Shown: piece after piece, positions 32,701 to 33,364 of the stretch
How the letters are laid out: every line of letters starts with the position of its first letter
Position numbering within the stretch: position 1 is the first letter of the stretch
From: LMUY01 sp964657445
GTDB lineage: Bacteria; Pseudomonadota; Alphaproteobacteria; Acetobacterales; Acetobacteraceae
Direction of reading: 5' to 3'
Assembly (NCBI GenBank): GCA_964657445.1
Contig: CAZZVB010000018.1
Span: 1-33,364, forward strand
DNA: 33,364 nucleotides
Made by a program: the position numbers and the translations under genes
The notes under the pieces: generated by a model
The model's database searches: none
The model's input: only the letters and a program-made list of their open reading frames with translations
What the model was told of the DNA's origin: nothing

Positions 32701-33200
32701 CCGGCCGATTGACCCGGGCGGTGGCGGAGGGCTTCTTCCGCGCGCTCGCCTACAAGGACGAGTATGAGGTCGCCCGCCTGCACGCCTCGGCCGAATACGG
32801 CGACAAGCCCGTCTTCCACATGGCGCCGCCGCTGATTTCCGGCACCGACCCGGCCACCGGCCGCCGCAAAAAGATCGCGATCTCCGGCCGTATCGCACTG
32901 CCGCTGTTCCGCGCGCTGCGGCACGGCAAGCTGCTGCGGGGCACGCCCCTCGACCCGTTCGGCTGGCAGGCCGAGCGGCGGCAGGAGCGGCAGTTCGCCC
33001 GCGACACGGAGGCGAGCCTCGATCGCGCAATAGCCGCCCTGCGTCCCGACACTCTGGACTCCGCCGTGGCGCTGGCGGAAATTCCCAATCAAGTCAGGGG
33101 TTTCGGCCCCATCAAGGAAGCGGCCATGCGCGACGCCGCCCCAAAGCGGGATGCTTTACTCGCGGCGCTGGCCGCCAAGCCAATGGCCGCAGCAGCGTAG
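29778..33200 (+). CDS. Indolepyruvate:ferredoxin oxidoreductase, single-chain fused form
   Basis: The 1140-residue thiamine-pyrophosphate and iron-sulfur enzyme oxidatively decarboxylates an aromatic or branched 2-oxoacid to its acyl-CoA, reducing ferredoxin. The N-terminal domain has SGYRGSPLGGLDQELWRR. CAGCPHN (Cys427, Cys430) opens the TPP domain, with GDGTYQHSG (491-493) and YNDAVAMTGGQPAEG binding the cofactor. A ferredoxin-like insert holds cysteines 629, 632, 635, 641, 662, 668 and 673. The gamma-type domain starts at about residue 710 (FAGIGGGGIVTAGAIVAMAA), and a long C-terminal region corresponds to DUF6537. Archaeal relatives split these into IorA and IorB. The ATG has AGGGAG seven bases upstream. 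The neighbouring Lrp-type regulator suits aromatic amino acid catabolism. Confidence 0.95.
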   Translation: MDVGLGIAPTTLESRYAELDTPVLLTGIQALVRILLEQARLDRAAGLNTGGLVSGYRGSPLGGLDQELWRRAKLLEAHNVRFQPGLNEDLAVTMLSGPQQLDFYPGAQVDGVFGMWYGKGPGVDRSADALRVANAFGTHPNGGVLAVAGDDHGAHSSTFPHQTDQIFEAVMMPVLQPADAAEIVSFGLAGLALSRFCGLWVAMKTIAETAEQAATVIVPSARQFVRPGIAIPPHGFNIDTHLKWPAERFVIESRMMDERLPAARAWWRANGLDRVTHGAADAPFGIITVGKAHQDVLHALAEMGLSHHPALAIYKVGMTWPLETAGLRDFAHGRKVLLVVEEKRSFVEQQVRSALYNLPADQRPAVIGKVALDDAPLLPAVMELSPELVARALARVLPEFGIAAEAPHQAEAPDRPDGLLARAPTFCAGCPHNTSTQLPDGSFAMAGIGCHVMAMQNTPGTGLFSVMGGEGVAWTGLAPFTSLPHVFANMGDGTYQHSGLLAIRQSVAAKTRITYKILYNDAVAMTGGQPAEGSPKVTDIARQVWAEGAGKIFLVADDEDRLPAASELPPGVIRRGRDALPQVQAECAAFEGTSVLIYDQVCATEKRRRRKRGTMQAADVKVSINPRVCENCGDCTAQSHCIAIEPIDTEYGRKRRISPTSCNTDLSCLKGFCPSFVTSATDAPKRDNAAEWEAREAALASTLADPALPDLATPWRGLFAGIGGGGIVTAGAIVAMAASLEGKQVSTLDFTGLAQKNGAVVSHVQIAAHAGEGGLDVVRIPTGEADLMLAADLAVGAQKGVLERMRRGGAVLGNLDLQANTGFLSDRDLVIDAGLHRRVIDRAVGGNASVYLRATALSERLFGQSQALNTLMMGLAWQAGLLPVSQDALLRAIELNGTAVALNRRAFTWGRILQSRPELADEVLAGEDLPPATLDALIAAREAELVRYQGKRLAKRYRRVVDQAATRETTVFGQPGRLTRAVAEGFFRALAYKDEYEVARLHASAEYGDKPVFHMAPPLISGTDPATGRRKKIAISGRIALPLFRALRHGKLLRGTPLDPFGWQAERRQERQFARDTEASLDRAIAALRPDTLDSAVALAEIPNQVRGFGPIKEAAMRDAAPKRDALLAALAAKPMAAAA

Positions 33201-33286
33201 TGTGCTATGCGCTTCGATCCGCCATCAGCACCGGCGGCGGCGAAGCCGCGGCGGTCGCGATCGAGATGATGCACTGATATCATACC

Positions 33287-33348
33287 GTCATGGCCGGACC
33301 TGGGCCAGGCGCTGAACAGCGTGGGTGGCCGGCTCCCCCGGCCATGAC
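33287..33348. repeat. Inverted-repeat element after the oxidoreductase gene, REP-like
   Basis: GTCATGGCCGG (33287-33297) is the perfect reverse complement of CCGGCCATGAC (33338-33348). A nested hairpin TGGCCGG-CTCCC-CCGGCCA (33326-33344) shares the right arm. The CGTCATGGCCGG wording matches short repeats seen widely in alphaproteobacterial intergenic DNA. It could also end the upstream transcript. No gene is supported in the last 164 bases. Confidence 0.6.
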
Positions 33349-33364
33349 AAAGGCGCGCGAAAAC

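Overview
The window is chromosomal DNA from a GC-rich alphaproteobacterium. The order of the cytochrome c oxidase genes, the single-cysteine ribosomal protein L36, an orphan branched-chain-type binding protein and a class III CoA-transferase gene all suit the Rhodospirillales, most likely Acetobacteraceae. That placement is an inference from gene content and protein style, not from a marker search. Almost all of the window is coding. The only unknown bases are a 10-N assembly gap at 25470-25479.

Layout. (1) 1-6927, plus strand: an aa3-type cytochrome oxidase operon. It holds the 3' end of ctaC, then ctaD, ctaB (heme O synthase), a 50-residue TTG-started membrane protein, ctaG (Cox11), ctaE, a DUF983 zinc-ribbon membrane protein, a SURF1 protein and an M32 carboxypeptidase, mostly joined by 1-8 base overlaps. 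(2) 7039-15358: single accessory genes and short units. These are an FkbM-type methyltransferase, an alpha/beta hydrolase, an orphan ABC substrate-binding protein, katG, a coupled cupin plus acyl-CoA ligase pair, and a Gly/Thr-rich secreted protein. (3) 15406-19809, minus strand: an RND efflux adaptor and pump with no outer-membrane channel beside them. (4) 19907-21966: a coupled HMG-CoA-lyase-like enzyme and class III CoA-transferase. (5) 21963-23917: a small two-helix membrane protein, an unrecognised 237-residue protein, a His-rich exported peptide and rpmJ. (6) 24008-28667: the glycolate oxidase genes glcD, glcE, glcF and a coupled exported TPR protein. (7) 28836-33200: a small exported protein, then an Lrp/AsnC regulator divergent from a single-chain indolepyruvate:ferredoxin oxidoreductase, with a perfect dyad between them.

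How the genes work together. Region 1 makes, hemylates and copper-loads one terminal oxidase. glcDEF feeds electrons from glycolate into the respiratory chain. The lyase/CoA-transferase pair and the 2-oxoacid oxidoreductase point to catabolism of branched or aromatic carboxylic acids. KatG removes peroxide.

I do not see a convincing undescribed multi-gene system. The most useful leads are the dyads in the katG, lrp and cupin upstream regions, the proposed two-step use of a 3-hydroxy-3-methyl dicarboxylic acid, the metallopeptidase locked into the oxidase operon, and the unrecognised small exported proteins.
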